From assembly GCA_018241685.1 (NCBI GenBank), contig JAFEDJ010000036.1:83402-147401 (forward strand): a DNA stretch of 64,000 nucleotides. The letters are read 5' to 3'. Positions within the stretch are counted from its first letter, which is position 1; every line of letters starts with the position of its first letter. The translations under genes were made by a program, and so were the position numbers. Origin of the DNA: Pseudomonadota bacterium (GTDB taxonomy: Bacteria > Pseudomonadota > Gammaproteobacteria > Burkholderiales > Rhodocyclaceae). Below are positions 1 to 10,041 of this stretch, one piece after another. The notes beneath the pieces are model-generated. The model did not search any database. It was not told the origin of the DNA and saw nothing but the letters and a program-made list of their open reading frames with translations.

Positions 1-250
1 ATTTTATTGAGAGCCTCAGTGTCCGTTTGGCCGAGTAGCGTGATTCGCCCCAACGGCAGGTTACGAGGTGCTGCAGACGCCCACGTGGCCGGTTTCGGGA
101 AGAGAGGAACGGCAGCAGTTGGTTGTGGCCGCCTGAGTCTCGCAACCGGGTGACCGTCCGCTGCGGCCAATTCACTAACTAACAAGACGGCAGCCCATGC
201 TCAAGCGTAAGATTGATTGATCAACTGATAAGAGACCTCGTATTAGGGAA

Positions 251-3010
251 TCACGCCAGCAAATTGAGCGCCCTGGCCCGGGCCAGGGCCGCCGAGCGGC
301 TGGAGACCCCGAGCTTGGCGTAGAGCTTCTGCAAATGCCCTTTGACGGTCGTTACCGTGACATTGATGCGGTCGGCCAACTGCTGGTTTGAGAGGCCGGC
401 GGCGAGCAGGCCGAGCAACTCCATCTGCCTTGCGGTCAAGGTCTCCAGCAACTGCGTATCCATGTTCAAGGCGACCAGCCGCTCCTGGAACTCCGGGTTG
501 CCGATCGGCAACACCCTGCAGATCTCGGCGAAGAACTTGCGCTCGCTTTCAAGCGCGAAGCCCCATGCCGAAGGTTTCGTGTCCTCGACCAGATCAGCTA
601 TCGCCTTGGCGCGGTCATGGAAGGGGCGAACAATGCCGCGCCTCGCCGCCAGCGTCACGGCCCTCGTCAGATGGCGATTCGCCGCTGAAATATCCTGCGC
701 CTGCTCGGCGATCACGGCTTCGGTCAGCGCCAGCTCGACCAGCCGTGCCGCCCGGCCGTCGGCCTTGGCCTTCTGCGTTTCTTCGGCAATCAACAACTCG
801 GCTCGCTTGTGCCGACCGAGGGCGATGCACAATTCAATCTCGGTCGCCGCGACCAGATCGCGGCAACGGGCCGTATCGGCCCATTCGGGCAAACCTGTCC
901 GCGGCTCGGTATCGTCACTGCCCAGTCCTAGCCGTGCCGCCTCCATCCCGGCTTCGTCTAGGCGGCCGAGCCGGACCAGACGCTGGACCAGGTAGCAATT
1001 CAACATGAACGCGAGGCGCGGCGGGTAACAGGCGGCGAAATCGCGCAATTCCTGCATTGATCTCGTATCACCCGCCTGCCCGACCCACAGCTTTGTCGCC
1101 GCATCGAGGCCGCATGCTGCGGCATCGACGAAACCGTGGAATTTCGACAAGCGCATGGCTGGGCCCAACAGTTTTTCGGCTTCCTCCGCCATGCCCATTT
1201 CGACAGCCGCATTGGCGGCGATCAGGGCGATCGTCCCGCAGATGCCGGCATTCTCGCCCAAAGCCTGACGGGCTGCGGCCAGGGCTGCAATCAGTTCCCG
1301 ATACGCACCGGCGTAGTCGCCCTCGAGCAGCGTGATCAAGCTATTGAGCGCGGCGATCCAGCCGTCGGTATACGCCCCCTTGATCTGGAATGCCGAGCCC
1401 TGAGCCCCCTGGATGGCGTGCCGGGCATCGCGCAACTTGAAGGCGCTCGCATAGTAGATACCCTTGGTACAACCGGCCGCGGTGGCGTTGAACGGGTCAT
1501 CGGTCGCGCCGCGGGCCAGCCAGTGACTGGCGTTGCGGAAGGCTTCTTCCAGGTGATCGGTGAAGATCCCGACGCAGGCGCTGATGATGTCGACGCGACG
1601 CTGGAAATCCTCAAGGCGCGCTGGTTCTTCCTTCCCCTTGGCCAGGCGGACCCATTCCGCCAGCCGCTCGTTCTGCTGCCTGCCCTGCTCGTAGCGACGA
1701 TTGAGGACCAGGGCCCAGGTGTACCAGTACTCGGCCTCCCAATCGAGTTGCAGCCCCTTGGCGTGCAAAGCCTCGATCCAGTCGATGTACTGGATCAGGT
1801 CCCCCCGGTCGCCGATGAAACTTTGCGCGGTGCGCGTCAGGATCTTGCTCGCCAAGCCGGTGCTGCCGGAGGCAATGGCATAGTCGATGGCATCGCGCCA
1901 GTAGCCACCCTGTTCGCACCACTCGGCTGCGCGTTGCAAAGCGGCCTGGCGGCGGTCGGGATCGAGGGCAAGGCGCGACTCTCCGAGCAGGTATTCCCGG
2001 AACAGGCCATGCAAGCGATACCACGTCCGGTTGCGGTCGAGCGGAATGACGAACACATTGCGGCGCAACAGCAAGGCCAGATAGTGCTCGGACTGGGGAT
2101 TACCGGTCGCGTGGCGGCACAGTTCGCCACTGAAGGTGCGCAGGTGGGCGATGCTCAACAGGAACTGGCGAATCTCATAGGGAAAGCCGGACAACACCTG
2201 CTGGTTCAGTAGCGCGGCAAGATCCTCGTCCGATCCGGAAAAGCGGCTCAATGCCTCCTGTGGCCGATCCGTCGTCGAAAGGATGATCTGGGCCATGCGC
2301 ACCGCGGCCGGCCAGCCCTCGGTCTGCCGCGTCACAGCCTCGACACCGGAACGCCCGACGGCGGCGCACAGGTCGGGGCCCAGCATTTCGCCGACCTCAT
2401 CGGCATTCAGGCTCAGTTCGCGGTAGCCGACCTGGCGGACCAGCCCGGCCAGCTTGGCCCGGGCCAGATTGAGAGGTAGTTCGACAGTGCTGGAAAAAAC
2501 GAAACGGATCGACCTCGGTGTCTTGAACACCAAGGTCTCGAGAAACTCGCCGACGGCCTCGTCGGTACAAAAATTCAGGTTGTCGATGAAGACGGTGCAC
2601 GGGCTGCCAAAATCCAGCGCAGTCTTAAGCAGCGCTTCGATCCGGCCGTACAGCGGCAGATCACCGCGCAGCAACGCTTGTGTCGGATGCAGGCCGACAC
2701 TCGGCCCATAGGCCATCTCCTCGAGCAAGCCGAGTACACGCTCGACGGTGGTGTCCCGCTCGTCGAGGGAGGCCCAGAAACAGCGTTCGCCACTACTTTG
2801 CAGGTAGTCACAGAAACTGGCCATCAGCACCGTCTTCCCGTAGCCCACCGGCGCAACGATGCTCAAGACCTTGGGCCGCCCCTCTGCCCCACCCTGCAAG
2901 TCATCCAGTACCGGGGTGCGGACTGGCTGGAACATGAAACTGGGTGGATCGGTATTCCGGACATTGCGCTCTTGAATCTTGGCAACCGGCAAAATCGATA
3001 CCTGGCTCAC
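251..3010 (-). CDS. MalT/LuxR-family ATP-dependent transcriptional regulator
   Basis: This 919-residue protein has the layout of the large MalT/AlkS-type LuxR regulators. An N-terminal STAND-type ATPase carries a Walker A motif (APVGYGKT, about residues 52-59) and a Walker B-like stretch (CTVFIDN, about 137-143). A long helical TPR-like sensor region follows, and a C-terminal LuxR helix-turn-helix occupies the last 60 residues (LTARQMELLGLLAAG, then TVKGHLQKLYAKLGV). Proteins of this family bind an inducer and ATP, oligomerise and activate transcription. The gene is divergent from the cytochrome P450 operon across about 250 bp, so it probably activates that operon, as AlkS-like proteins do for alkane genes. 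The inducer cannot be read from the sequence. The family call is firm and the target is inferred from position. Confidence 0.9.
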   Translation of the reverse strand: MSQVSILPVAKIQERNVRNTDPPSFMFQPVRTPVLDDLQGGAEGRPKVLSIVAPVGYGKTVLMASFCDYLQSSGERCFWASLDERDTTVERVLGLLEEMAYGPSVGLHPTQALLRGDLPLYGRIEALLKTALDFGSPCTVFIDNLNFCTDEAVGEFLETLVFKTPRSIRFVFSSTVELPLNLARAKLAGLVRQVGYRELSLNADEVGEMLGPDLCAAVGRSGVEAVTRQTEGWPAAVRMAQIILSTTDRPQEALSRFSGSDEDLAALLNQQVLSGFPYEIRQFLLSIAHLRTFSGELCRHATGNPQSEHYLALLLRRNVFVIPLDRNRTWYRLHGLFREYLLGESRLALDPDRRQAALQRAAEWCEQGGYWRDAIDYAIASGSTGLASKILTRTAQSFIGDRGDLIQYIDWIEALHAKGLQLDWEAEYWYTWALVLNRRYEQGRQQNERLAEWVRLAKGKEEPARLEDFQRRVDIISACVGIFTDHLEEAFRNASHWLARGATDDPFNATAAGCTKGIYYASAFKLRDARHAIQGAQGSAFQIKGAYTDGWIAALNSLITLLEGDYAGAYRELIAALAAARQALGENAGICGTIALIAANAAVEMGMAEEAEKLLGPAMRLSKFHGFVDAAACGLDAATKLWVGQAGDTRSMQELRDFAACYPPRLAFMLNCYLVQRLVRLGRLDEAGMEAARLGLGSDDTEPRTGLPEWADTARCRDLVAATEIELCIALGRHKRAELLIAEETQKAKADGRAARLVELALTEAVIAEQAQDISAANRHLTRAVTLAARRGIVRPFHDRAKAIADLVEDTKPSAWGFALESERKFFAEICRVLPIGNPEFQERLVALNMDTQLLETLTARQMELLGLLAAGLSNQQLADRINVTVTTVKGHLQKLYAKLGVSSRSAALARARALNLLA

Positions 3011-3122
3011 AGGCCGCCCGCCTTGTCGTTATCGTGTCCCCAACGGCTCAAGAAACCTCCTCCTCGATGAAATTGCACCTGGCCTCCCCCGGACGGTCTA
3101 TGTCTGCGACCCATACCGGAAC

Positions 3123-3136
3123 AGTACTTTAGTACT
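3123..3136. promoter_or_regulatory. AGTACT-TT-AGTACT dyad in P450 promoter region
   Basis: Two copies of the self-complementary hexamer AGTACT are separated by TT. A TATACT hexamer at 3160-3165 could be a -10 box for the P450 operon. The dyad would then be centred near -42, the position expected for an activator overlapping the -35 region. No good -35 hexamer is visible, which fits an activated promoter. Binding by the divergent MalT-like regulator is inferred. Confidence 0.4.
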
Positions 3137-3261
3137 ACTTCCATCGCAAAGCGGCTTCCTATACTCGCCGTCAGAGAGTTGACGGCGTACGAGCGTCGCT
3201 TTCGCCGGCAACGCCCGAAAGGCTAACTGGCGCGTAGACCATTATTACAAGGAGACGTTTC

Positions 3262-4545
3262 ATGAGTGACCTCAAAATCCCCACCGAACTGGTTGCCCCC
3301 ATCTTCAATCCCGCCAGTTACGCCGATCGGGCGAAGATGGAAAAAATGCTTGCCCACCTCCGGCACAACTACCCACTGTCGATCGCCGAGGTTCCGGGTT
3401 ACGACCCGCACTGGATCGTCACTAAGTACAAGGATGTCCGCGAGATCACCCGCCAGGACAACATCTTCCATAGCGGCGACCGCTCCAAGACGCCGGCCTC
3501 TCAAATCGCCGAGCAGATGATGCGCGACTACAGCGGCGGCAAGCCCCACATCTTCCGCACGCTGGTGCACATGGATCCGCCGGACCATACCGCGCACCGC
3601 GACCTGGTCAAAGAGAACTTCATGCCGCAGAACATCGCGGCACTCGAAACCTCGATCCGCGAAATGGCCCGCCGCCATGTCGACCACATGGCGAGCCTGG
3701 GTACGACCTGCGATTTCGCCGGCGACATCGCGATGAACTACCCGCTCGAAGTGGTGTGCACGCTGATCGGCCTACCCAAGGAAGACCACGCCATCATGCT
3801 GCGCCTGACCCAGTGGTTCCTCAGCTATGCCGATCCCGACCTCTGCCGCCCGGGCTCCGTGCTGACCGACCCCGAAGAGCAGATCAAGACCTGGCAGATC
3901 GTCTACGACGAATTCAAGCGCTACTACGGCTCGGTGATCAAGGATCGCCAGGCCTGCCCGCGCCACGATCTGGCCAGCACCATCGCCAACGGCAAGATCC
4001 ACGGCTGCCCGATGGACGAGCGTTCGATGATTTCGTATTTCGTCATCGCCTCCACCGCCGGCCACGACACCACGGCCGCCACCATCGCCAATTCGATGTG
4101 GACGCTGGCCACCCAGCCCGGCCTGCTGGCCCGCCTGAAGGCCGAGCCGGCGCTGATCCCCAATTTCGTCGAGGAGGCCATCCGCTGGACCTCGCCGGCG
4201 ATGTGCTTCATCCGCTCGGCCGCCGAGGACTACGAGTTGTCCGGCCGCCAGATCAAGAAGGGTGACCTGCTCTACATCTCCTACCTGTCCGCCAACCGCG
4301 ACGAGGAAATGTTCGACACACCCTATGAATTCAGGCTCGACCGCACACCCAACCGCCACATCGGCTTCGGCTACGGCGCCCATATCTGCGTCGGCCAGCA
4401 TTTGGCGCGACTCGAAATGCGCTTGCTCTGGGAAGAGCTGATTCCCCGCCTCGAATCGGTCGAAATGGCCGGCGAAGGCAAATGGCAGGAATCGGAGTTC
4501 GTCTGCGGCCCGAAATTCGTGCCGATCCGTTTCAAGATGAACTGA
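3262..4545 (+). CDS. cytochrome P450 (soluble bacterial class I)
   Basis: A 427-residue soluble P450 with all hallmarks. The heme-binding loop is FGYGAHICVGQH, with the thiolate Cys near residue 376. The I-helix oxygen-activation motif is AGHDTT. The ExxR pair is visible as EEAIR. It would hydroxylate a small hydrophobic substrate using electrons from the ferredoxin or rubredoxin encoded just downstream. An AAGGAG ribosome site lies about 8 bp before the ATG. The order P450, rubredoxin, ferredoxin reductase, [2Fe-2S] ferredoxin makes a self-contained monooxygenase operon. Family level (for example CYP153-like alkane hydroxylase versus a terpene or steroid hydroxylase) could not be decided from the sequence alone. 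Confidence 0.93.
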   Translation: MSDLKIPTELVAPIFNPASYADRAKMEKMLAHLRHNYPLSIAEVPGYDPHWIVTKYKDVREITRQDNIFHSGDRSKTPASQIAEQMMRDYSGGKPHIFRTLVHMDPPDHTAHRDLVKENFMPQNIAALETSIREMARRHVDHMASLGTTCDFAGDIAMNYPLEVVCTLIGLPKEDHAIMLRLTQWFLSYADPDLCRPGSVLTDPEEQIKTWQIVYDEFKRYYGSVIKDRQACPRHDLASTIANGKIHGCPMDERSMISYFVIASTAGHDTTAATIANSMWTLATQPGLLARLKAEPALIPNFVEEAIRWTSPAMCFIRSAAEDYELSGRQIKKGDLLYISYLSANRDEEMFDTPYEFRLDRTPNRHIGFGYGAHICVGQHLARLEMRLLWEELIPRLESVEMAGEGKWQESEFVCGPKFVPIRFKMN

Positions 4546-4557
4546 GAGGCTTGCGAC

Positions 4558-4737
4558 ATGAATGCTCCCGTTTACCGCAAGTGGCAATGCATCGCCTGTG
4601 GCGAGATCTTCGACGAGGCCCTCGGCAGCCCGGCGGATGGCATCCCGCCCGGCACCCGCCTCGAAGACCTGCCGGACGACTGGCTGTGTCCGAATTGCGG
4701 CGCCCTGAAAGCCTCCTTCATCCTGATGGAAGACTGA
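4558..4737 (+). CDS. rubredoxin
   Basis: A 59-residue protein starting 12 bp after the P450 stop codon. It has the two rubredoxin iron-binding knuckles, CIACG near residue 12 and CPNCG near residue 45, separated by the typical acidic and proline-rich stretch with the DLPDDW motif. It carries one electron on a Fe(Cys)4 centre. Rubredoxins usually serve AlkB-type hydroxylases, so finding one between a P450 and a ferredoxin/reductase pair is notable. It may be an alternative donor to the P450 or a leftover of an alkane-oxidation operon. The gene is short and easily missed. Confidence 0.9.
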   Translation: MNAPVYRKWQCIACGEIFDEALGSPADGIPPGTRLEDLPDDWLCPNCGALKASFILMED

Positions 4738-4814
4738 AAACGAGATGACGTAGGTACGGGAGGAGGCGTTGCCTCCCCCGCCTGATCGTTACCCCCTCCG
4801 GAGAACATCCCAAT

Positions 4815-6044
4815 ATGACCCAAAACAATCGCGAACGCGTCGTCGTCGTCGGCGCCGGCCACGGTGGCGGCCTGACTGTCGCCTTCCTGCGCCAATTCGG
4901 CTACGCCGGCGAGATCACCCTGATCGGCGAGGAAACGGTCCTGCCCTACCAGCGCCCACCGCTGTCCAAGGCCTGGCTGAAGGGCGAAGTCAGCCAGGAA
5001 AGCCTGGCCCTGCGCCCCCCGGCGTTCTACGTCGACCAGAATATCGACCTGCATCTCGGTGTCCGCGCCGAACGCATCGACGTCCAGGCCCGCCATGTCG
5101 TCCTCGCCAGCGGCCAGGAAATCCCCTATGACCACCTCGTGCTGGCGACCGGTGCCCACGCCCGCACACTGCCGATCCCGGGCGTGCAACTCAGCAACGT
5201 AATGACCCTGCGCACCCTGGTCGATGCGGAACACATCCGCAGCGCCCTGGGGCCGGGCAAGAAACTGATCATCATCGGCGGCGGCTACGTCGGGCTCGAG
5301 TGTGCCGCCACGGCACGGGCGCTGGGCGTCGAAGTGACCGTACTCGCACGGGCGCCGCGCCTGCTCGAACGGGTCGCCAGCGAGCCGGTATCCGCCTTCC
5401 TGCAGCGCTTCCACGAAAGCAAGGGCGTCACCTTCAGACTCAATGCAGTTATCGAAGCCATCCTGGGCGACACCCGGGCCGAATGCGTGCTGCTCACCGA
5501 CGGCACGCAGCTGTCGTGCGATGCCGTGCTGGTTGGCGTCGGCGCCATTCCAACCGCCTCGATGGCGCAGGCGATCGGCCTGCGCTGCGACGACGGCATC
5601 GTCGTCGATGCCGACTGCCGGACCTCCGATCCACATATCTTCGCCATCGGCGACGTCGCCAAGCGGCCGCATCCGCTCTACGGCCGCGAATTGCGCCTGG
5701 AAAGCGTGCCCAGCTGCATGGAACAGGCCAAACGGGTCGCCGCCTGCATTACCGGACGCGAGCCAGCCGCAGCCGAAGTGCCGTGGTTCTGGTCCGACCA
5801 GTACGACCTCAAGCTGCAAATCGCCGGGCTGCCCTTCGAGGCCGACGAGACCGTGGTCCGCGGCAATCCAGACGAAGCCAAGTTCGCCGTCTTCCACCTG
5901 CGTGCCGGGCACATTGTCACCGTCGAGGCGATCAACGCCCCGCCGGAATTCTTCGCCGGAAAGAAATTGATCGGCTCCGGAAAAACCGTCGCCGGCGACA
6001 AGCTGAAAGACAGCACCGTTCCCCTCACCGACTTGGCGGCATAA
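4815..6044 (+). CDS. ferredoxin/rubredoxin reductase, FAD-dependent (putidaredoxin reductase type)
   Basis: A 409-residue flavoprotein of the NAD(P)H:ferredoxin reductase family. An N-terminal FAD dinucleotide fold is seen as VVVGAGHGGG (about residues 9-18) and an NAD(P)H fold as IIIGGGYVGLE (about 153-163). A second FAD contact with the family pattern FAIGDVA lies near residue 280. The C-terminal domain carries the PWFWSDQYDLKLQ signature shared by putidaredoxin and rhodocoxin reductases. It would pass electrons from NAD(P)H to the ferredoxin encoded next, and possibly to the rubredoxin. It sits 77 bp after the rubredoxin gene and 29 bp before the ferredoxin gene. Confidence 0.93.
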   Translation: MTQNNRERVVVVGAGHGGGLTVAFLRQFGYAGEITLIGEETVLPYQRPPLSKAWLKGEVSQESLALRPPAFYVDQNIDLHLGVRAERIDVQARHVVLASGQEIPYDHLVLATGAHARTLPIPGVQLSNVMTLRTLVDAEHIRSALGPGKKLIIIGGGYVGLECAATARALGVEVTVLARAPRLLERVASEPVSAFLQRFHESKGVTFRLNAVIEAILGDTRAECVLLTDGTQLSCDAVLVGVGAIPTASMAQAIGLRCDDGIVVDADCRTSDPHIFAIGDVAKRPHPLYGRELRLESVPSCMEQAKRVAACITGREPAAAEVPWFWSDQYDLKLQIAGLPFEADETVVRGNPDEAKFAVFHLRAGHIVTVEAINAPPEFFAGKKLIGSGKTVAGDKLKDSTVPLTDLAA

Positions 6045-6073
6045 GCCGGGCACTCACCTCCACGGAGACTCTC

Positions 6074-6394
6074 ATGATTCAGATCACTTTCGTCGAGCAT
6101 GGCGGCACCCATCACACCATCGACATCCCGGAAGGCATGTCGCTGATGCAAGCTGCGGTCAATCACAACGTCCCCGGCATCGATGCCGATTGCGGCGGCT
6201 CGATGACCTGCGGCACCTGCCGCGTCTGTGTGCCCCTTGATGCCCAGCCGGTCACTGGGGAACGTTCCTCGCTGGAACAGCAGATGCTGGAATTTTCCGG
6301 CCTGGACGGCAGCGGCGTACGGCTGTCCTGCCAGCTGGTCGCCCGGCCCGAGTTCAATGGCCTGCGCCTGCAGATTCCGGAGTCCCAAGTTTAA
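6074..6394 (+). CDS. [2Fe-2S] ferredoxin, adrenodoxin/putidaredoxin type
   Basis: A 106-residue ferredoxin with the vertebrate-type ligand pattern. Three cysteines lie in DADCGGSMTCGTC (near residue 40) and the fourth in LSCQL (near residue 86). Its length and spacing match putidaredoxin. It is the expected direct electron donor of the upstream P450 and closes the operon. The next gene is convergent, 27 bp away. Confidence 0.93.
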   Translation: MIQITFVEHGGTHHTIDIPEGMSLMQAAVNHNVPGIDADCGGSMTCGTCRVCVPLDAQPVTGERSSLEQQMLEFSGLDGSGVRLSCQLVARPEFNGLRLQIPESQV

Positions 6395-6421
6395 ACGAAC
6401 GCTATCGCCGTCGAGGAGTCT

Positions 6422-8061
<1,640 letters not shown>

Positions 8062-8111
8062 CAATGCTGTTCGTTTAAGGACTAGCTGCCCCGCCTTGCG
8101 GGCTCCATGAG

Positions 8112-8145
8112 AATCCGGAACCTCAAACAGGTTCCGGATTTTTTT
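8112..8145 (+). terminator. intrinsic terminator-like hairpin just inside the IS4 left end
   Basis: An 11-bp stem (AATCCGGAACC and its complement) with a 7-nt loop is followed by seven T residues, counting those in the stem. It ends one base before the likely transposase ATG. Such hairpins at IS ends block read-through transcription from outside and so limit transposition. A terminator of the gdhA gene itself is excluded because the site lies inside the element. Confidence 0.7.
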
Positions 8146-9483
8146 ATGTCTCTCATCGAGGATTTGAGTGCTGTCCTGACGATCGCCGAGCAGCCCCTGA
8201 GCCGGCTGGACGTATTGACTCAGCACATTCCTGTCGATTGGATACAGAGCGCCGCGGCCTTATCCGCGCAGGCGAGCATTCGGCGGCGTCGCCTGCCGCC
8301 AGACATGGCGCTGTGGCTGGTGGTGGGCATGGCGTTCTTTCGCGGCGAGCCGATCATTGAAGTCGCCCGACGCCTCAACATTTGCGCCGACGGTCTGGCC
8401 GGGGAGGATCTGCTGGCCAGCAGTTCGCTCTCCCAAGCCCGACAGCGGCTGGGCCAGCCACCCGTGAAGTGGCTCTTCGAGCGCTGTGCAGAGCGCTGGG
8501 GGTATGAGCGCTACCCGGACGATCAGTGGCATGGGTTGCAGGTCTTTGCCGCCGATGGTGCGCTGTTTCGGACGCAGGACACACCGGAACTCAGGGCGCA
8601 CTTCGGCTCGGGCAATACCTCGACGAATCGCCAGACGCCCTACCCGATGCTGCGTCTGGTCGCGCTGATGAACACGCGCTCACATATTCTGGCCAACGCC
8701 ACCATCAGCCCTTACCGCAAAGGGGAGATTCCGATGGTGACAGAGTTCGTTGCGGCGATCCCCAGCCACTCGGTCACCTTACTCGACAAAGGCTTCTTCA
8801 GTGCTGATCTGCTGCTGGGCATCCAGTCGGGCGCCCCGCACCGGCATTGGCTCATCCCCGAGAGGAAGGGGCTGGTGTACGAAGAAGTCCTGTGCCATGG
8901 CGAAGGTGATCGCCTGTTGCAGATGAAAGTTTCACCGCAAGCCCGCAAGAAAAATCCTGCCCTTCCTCTGGACTGGCAGGTTCGGGCGGTGACTTACGAG
9001 GTGCAGGGACGGGCCAAGACCGTCTTCACCTCACTGCCTGCCGATCAGTTCAGTGCCGAGCAGGTTGCGACGCTGTACCACGAGCGCTGGGAAATCGAGC
9101 TGGGCTTCCGAGACATCAAGAGCGCCATGCAGGGCAATGCCATGACCTTGCGCAGCAAAACCGTGGAGTTGGTCTACCAGGAGCTGTGGGGCGTGTTGCT
9201 GGGCTACAACCTGATTCGAAGAGAAGCCAGCCAGGCGGCGGTGGCGCATCAGCGCGCACCGAGTGAGATCAGCTTCAAGTTTGCCTGCCAGTTCATTGCC
9301 AGTCAGCTGGTGGTGATGGCGGGGGCTTTGTCTCCGGCTCACACACCGAGACGACTGGCCGAGCTACGGGGCAGCATGGGCTGTGTGTTCATAGAAAAAC
9401 GTCCCAGGCCATCAAGGCCCAGGACGGTGAAGATTTCAAAGACTCGATTTCCGGTCAACCGCAAGGCGGCTCCACTTAAGTGA
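8146..9483 (+). CDS. IS4-family DDE transposase
   Basis: About 445 residues from ATG 8146. An upstream in-frame ATG at 8107 would read through the hairpin and is less likely, although neither has a clear ribosome site. The RNase H fold carries the three acidic residues. The first Asp lies in FAADGALFRT, the second in LLDKGFFSADLL, and the Glu in the Y-(2)-R-(3)-E-(6)-K signature (YHERWEIELGFRDIK) that defines the family. The frame is intact, so the element may still be active. Confidence 0.92.
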   Translation: MSLIEDLSAVLTIAEQPLSRLDVLTQHIPVDWIQSAAALSAQASIRRRRLPPDMALWLVVGMAFFRGEPIIEVARRLNICADGLAGEDLLASSSLSQARQRLGQPPVKWLFERCAERWGYERYPDDQWHGLQVFAADGALFRTQDTPELRAHFGSGNTSTNRQTPYPMLRLVALMNTRSHILANATISPYRKGEIPMVTEFVAAIPSHSVTLLDKGFFSADLLLGIQSGAPHRHWLIPERKGLVYEEVLCHGEGDRLLQMKVSPQARKKNPALPLDWQVRAVTYEVQGRAKTVFTSLPADQFSAEQVATLYHERWEIELGFRDIKSAMQGNAMTLRSKTVELVYQELWGVLLGYNLIRREASQAAVAHQRAPSEISFKFACQFIASQLVVMAGALSPAHTPRRLAELRGSMGCVFIEKRPRPSRPRTVKISKTRFPVNRKAAPLK

Positions 9484-9492
9484 GCAGCATTG

Positions 9493-9876
9493 CGCCATGG
9501 CGGCGATCATTTCGAATTCGCGCAGGCGGTGCGTCTCGACGATCGATTCGCCCGGCGTTATGCGCAGGATCAGGTTGTCGTCGGTGAGGCAGTCGTGCTC
9601 GTTGGTGCGGCGCAGCCGGAAGCGGAACATTTCCTTGGAACCGCCCCCCGGCAGGCGCCGGAGATCGAGAATTTCGAATGGGCCGTTGATCTGCCGGGCA
9701 AGAAATGCCCACAACCGTTCCTGCAGTTCGCTCATCGGCGGCAGACGGTAGTCCGGGCCGCGTCGGCGTTGCAGTTTCCAGGTCAGGGCCTGGTCGATAC
9801 TGCGCTCGACCCGATGGCGGGTACGAATTTCCTCGATCTCCGCATCGCTGAAATAGCGTTTATAGGTAATCGACAT
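9493..9876 (-). pseudogene. phosphotransferase (APH-like, acyl-CoA dehydrogenase associated), N-terminal fragment
   Basis: About 128 codons of the N-terminal lobe of the same phosphotransferase whose C-terminal part lies at 7054-7766. The fragment includes the conserved LRRLPGGGSKEMFRFRL nucleotide-loop region and RITPGESI. It runs into the IS4 right end at MIAAMAQ. A good AAGGAG ribosome site precedes the ATG, and a perfect palindromic operator lies directly upstream, so the promoter is probably still controlled. The transcript would encode a useless 130-150-residue product. Confidence 0.85.
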
Positions 9877-9891
9877 GCTTGTCTCCTTGCC

Positions 9892-9926
9892 GGATCAAAT
9901 ATAGACATCGTGTCTATATTTGATCC
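9892..9926. promoter_or_regulatory. 35-bp perfect palindromic operator
   Basis: Two 16-bp arms (GGATCAAATATAGACA and its exact reverse complement) flank the trinucleotide TCG. On the minus strand a TATAGA hexamer inside the palindrome lies 18 bp after TTGTTT, so the palindrome covers a probable -10 region for the phosphotransferase gene at 9876. The length and symmetry are typical of a TetR-family repressor site. The TetR gene at 10,042-10,728, immediately upstream in the same orientation, is the natural candidate. Confidence 0.8.
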
Positions 9927-10041
9927 GCAAAGTGCCAAACAAAACAGACGATATGTATACATATTTTTTCAGGAATAGGGGGCACGCCCAAGGCAACGCG
10001 GGCGGCGCCATGGCCGAACAGGCATTGCCGGTCGGACCGGC

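Larger units (their letters stand above)
8062..9492. mobile_element. IS4-family (IS4 group) insertion sequence, about 1.43 kb
   Basis: The element is bounded by an imperfect 18-bp inverted repeat. The left end at 8062-8079 begins CAATGCTGTTCG, and the right end at 9475-9492 read in reverse begins CAATGCTGCTCA. The two agree at 15 of 18 bases, and they resemble the E. coli IS4 end as I remember it. The flanking sequences (gdhA on the left, phosphotransferase on the right) differ and show no direct target duplication. The element therefore marks a rearrangement junction and not a simple insertion. Confidence 0.85.

Noticed and set aside
1136..2212. 358-codon plus-strand open frame
   Set aside because: Lies inside the MalT-like regulator gene on the other strand and has no domain.
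4572..6053. 493-codon minus-strand open frame
   Set aside because: Shadow of rubredoxin and ferredoxin-reductase genes, both of which have full motif support on the plus strand.
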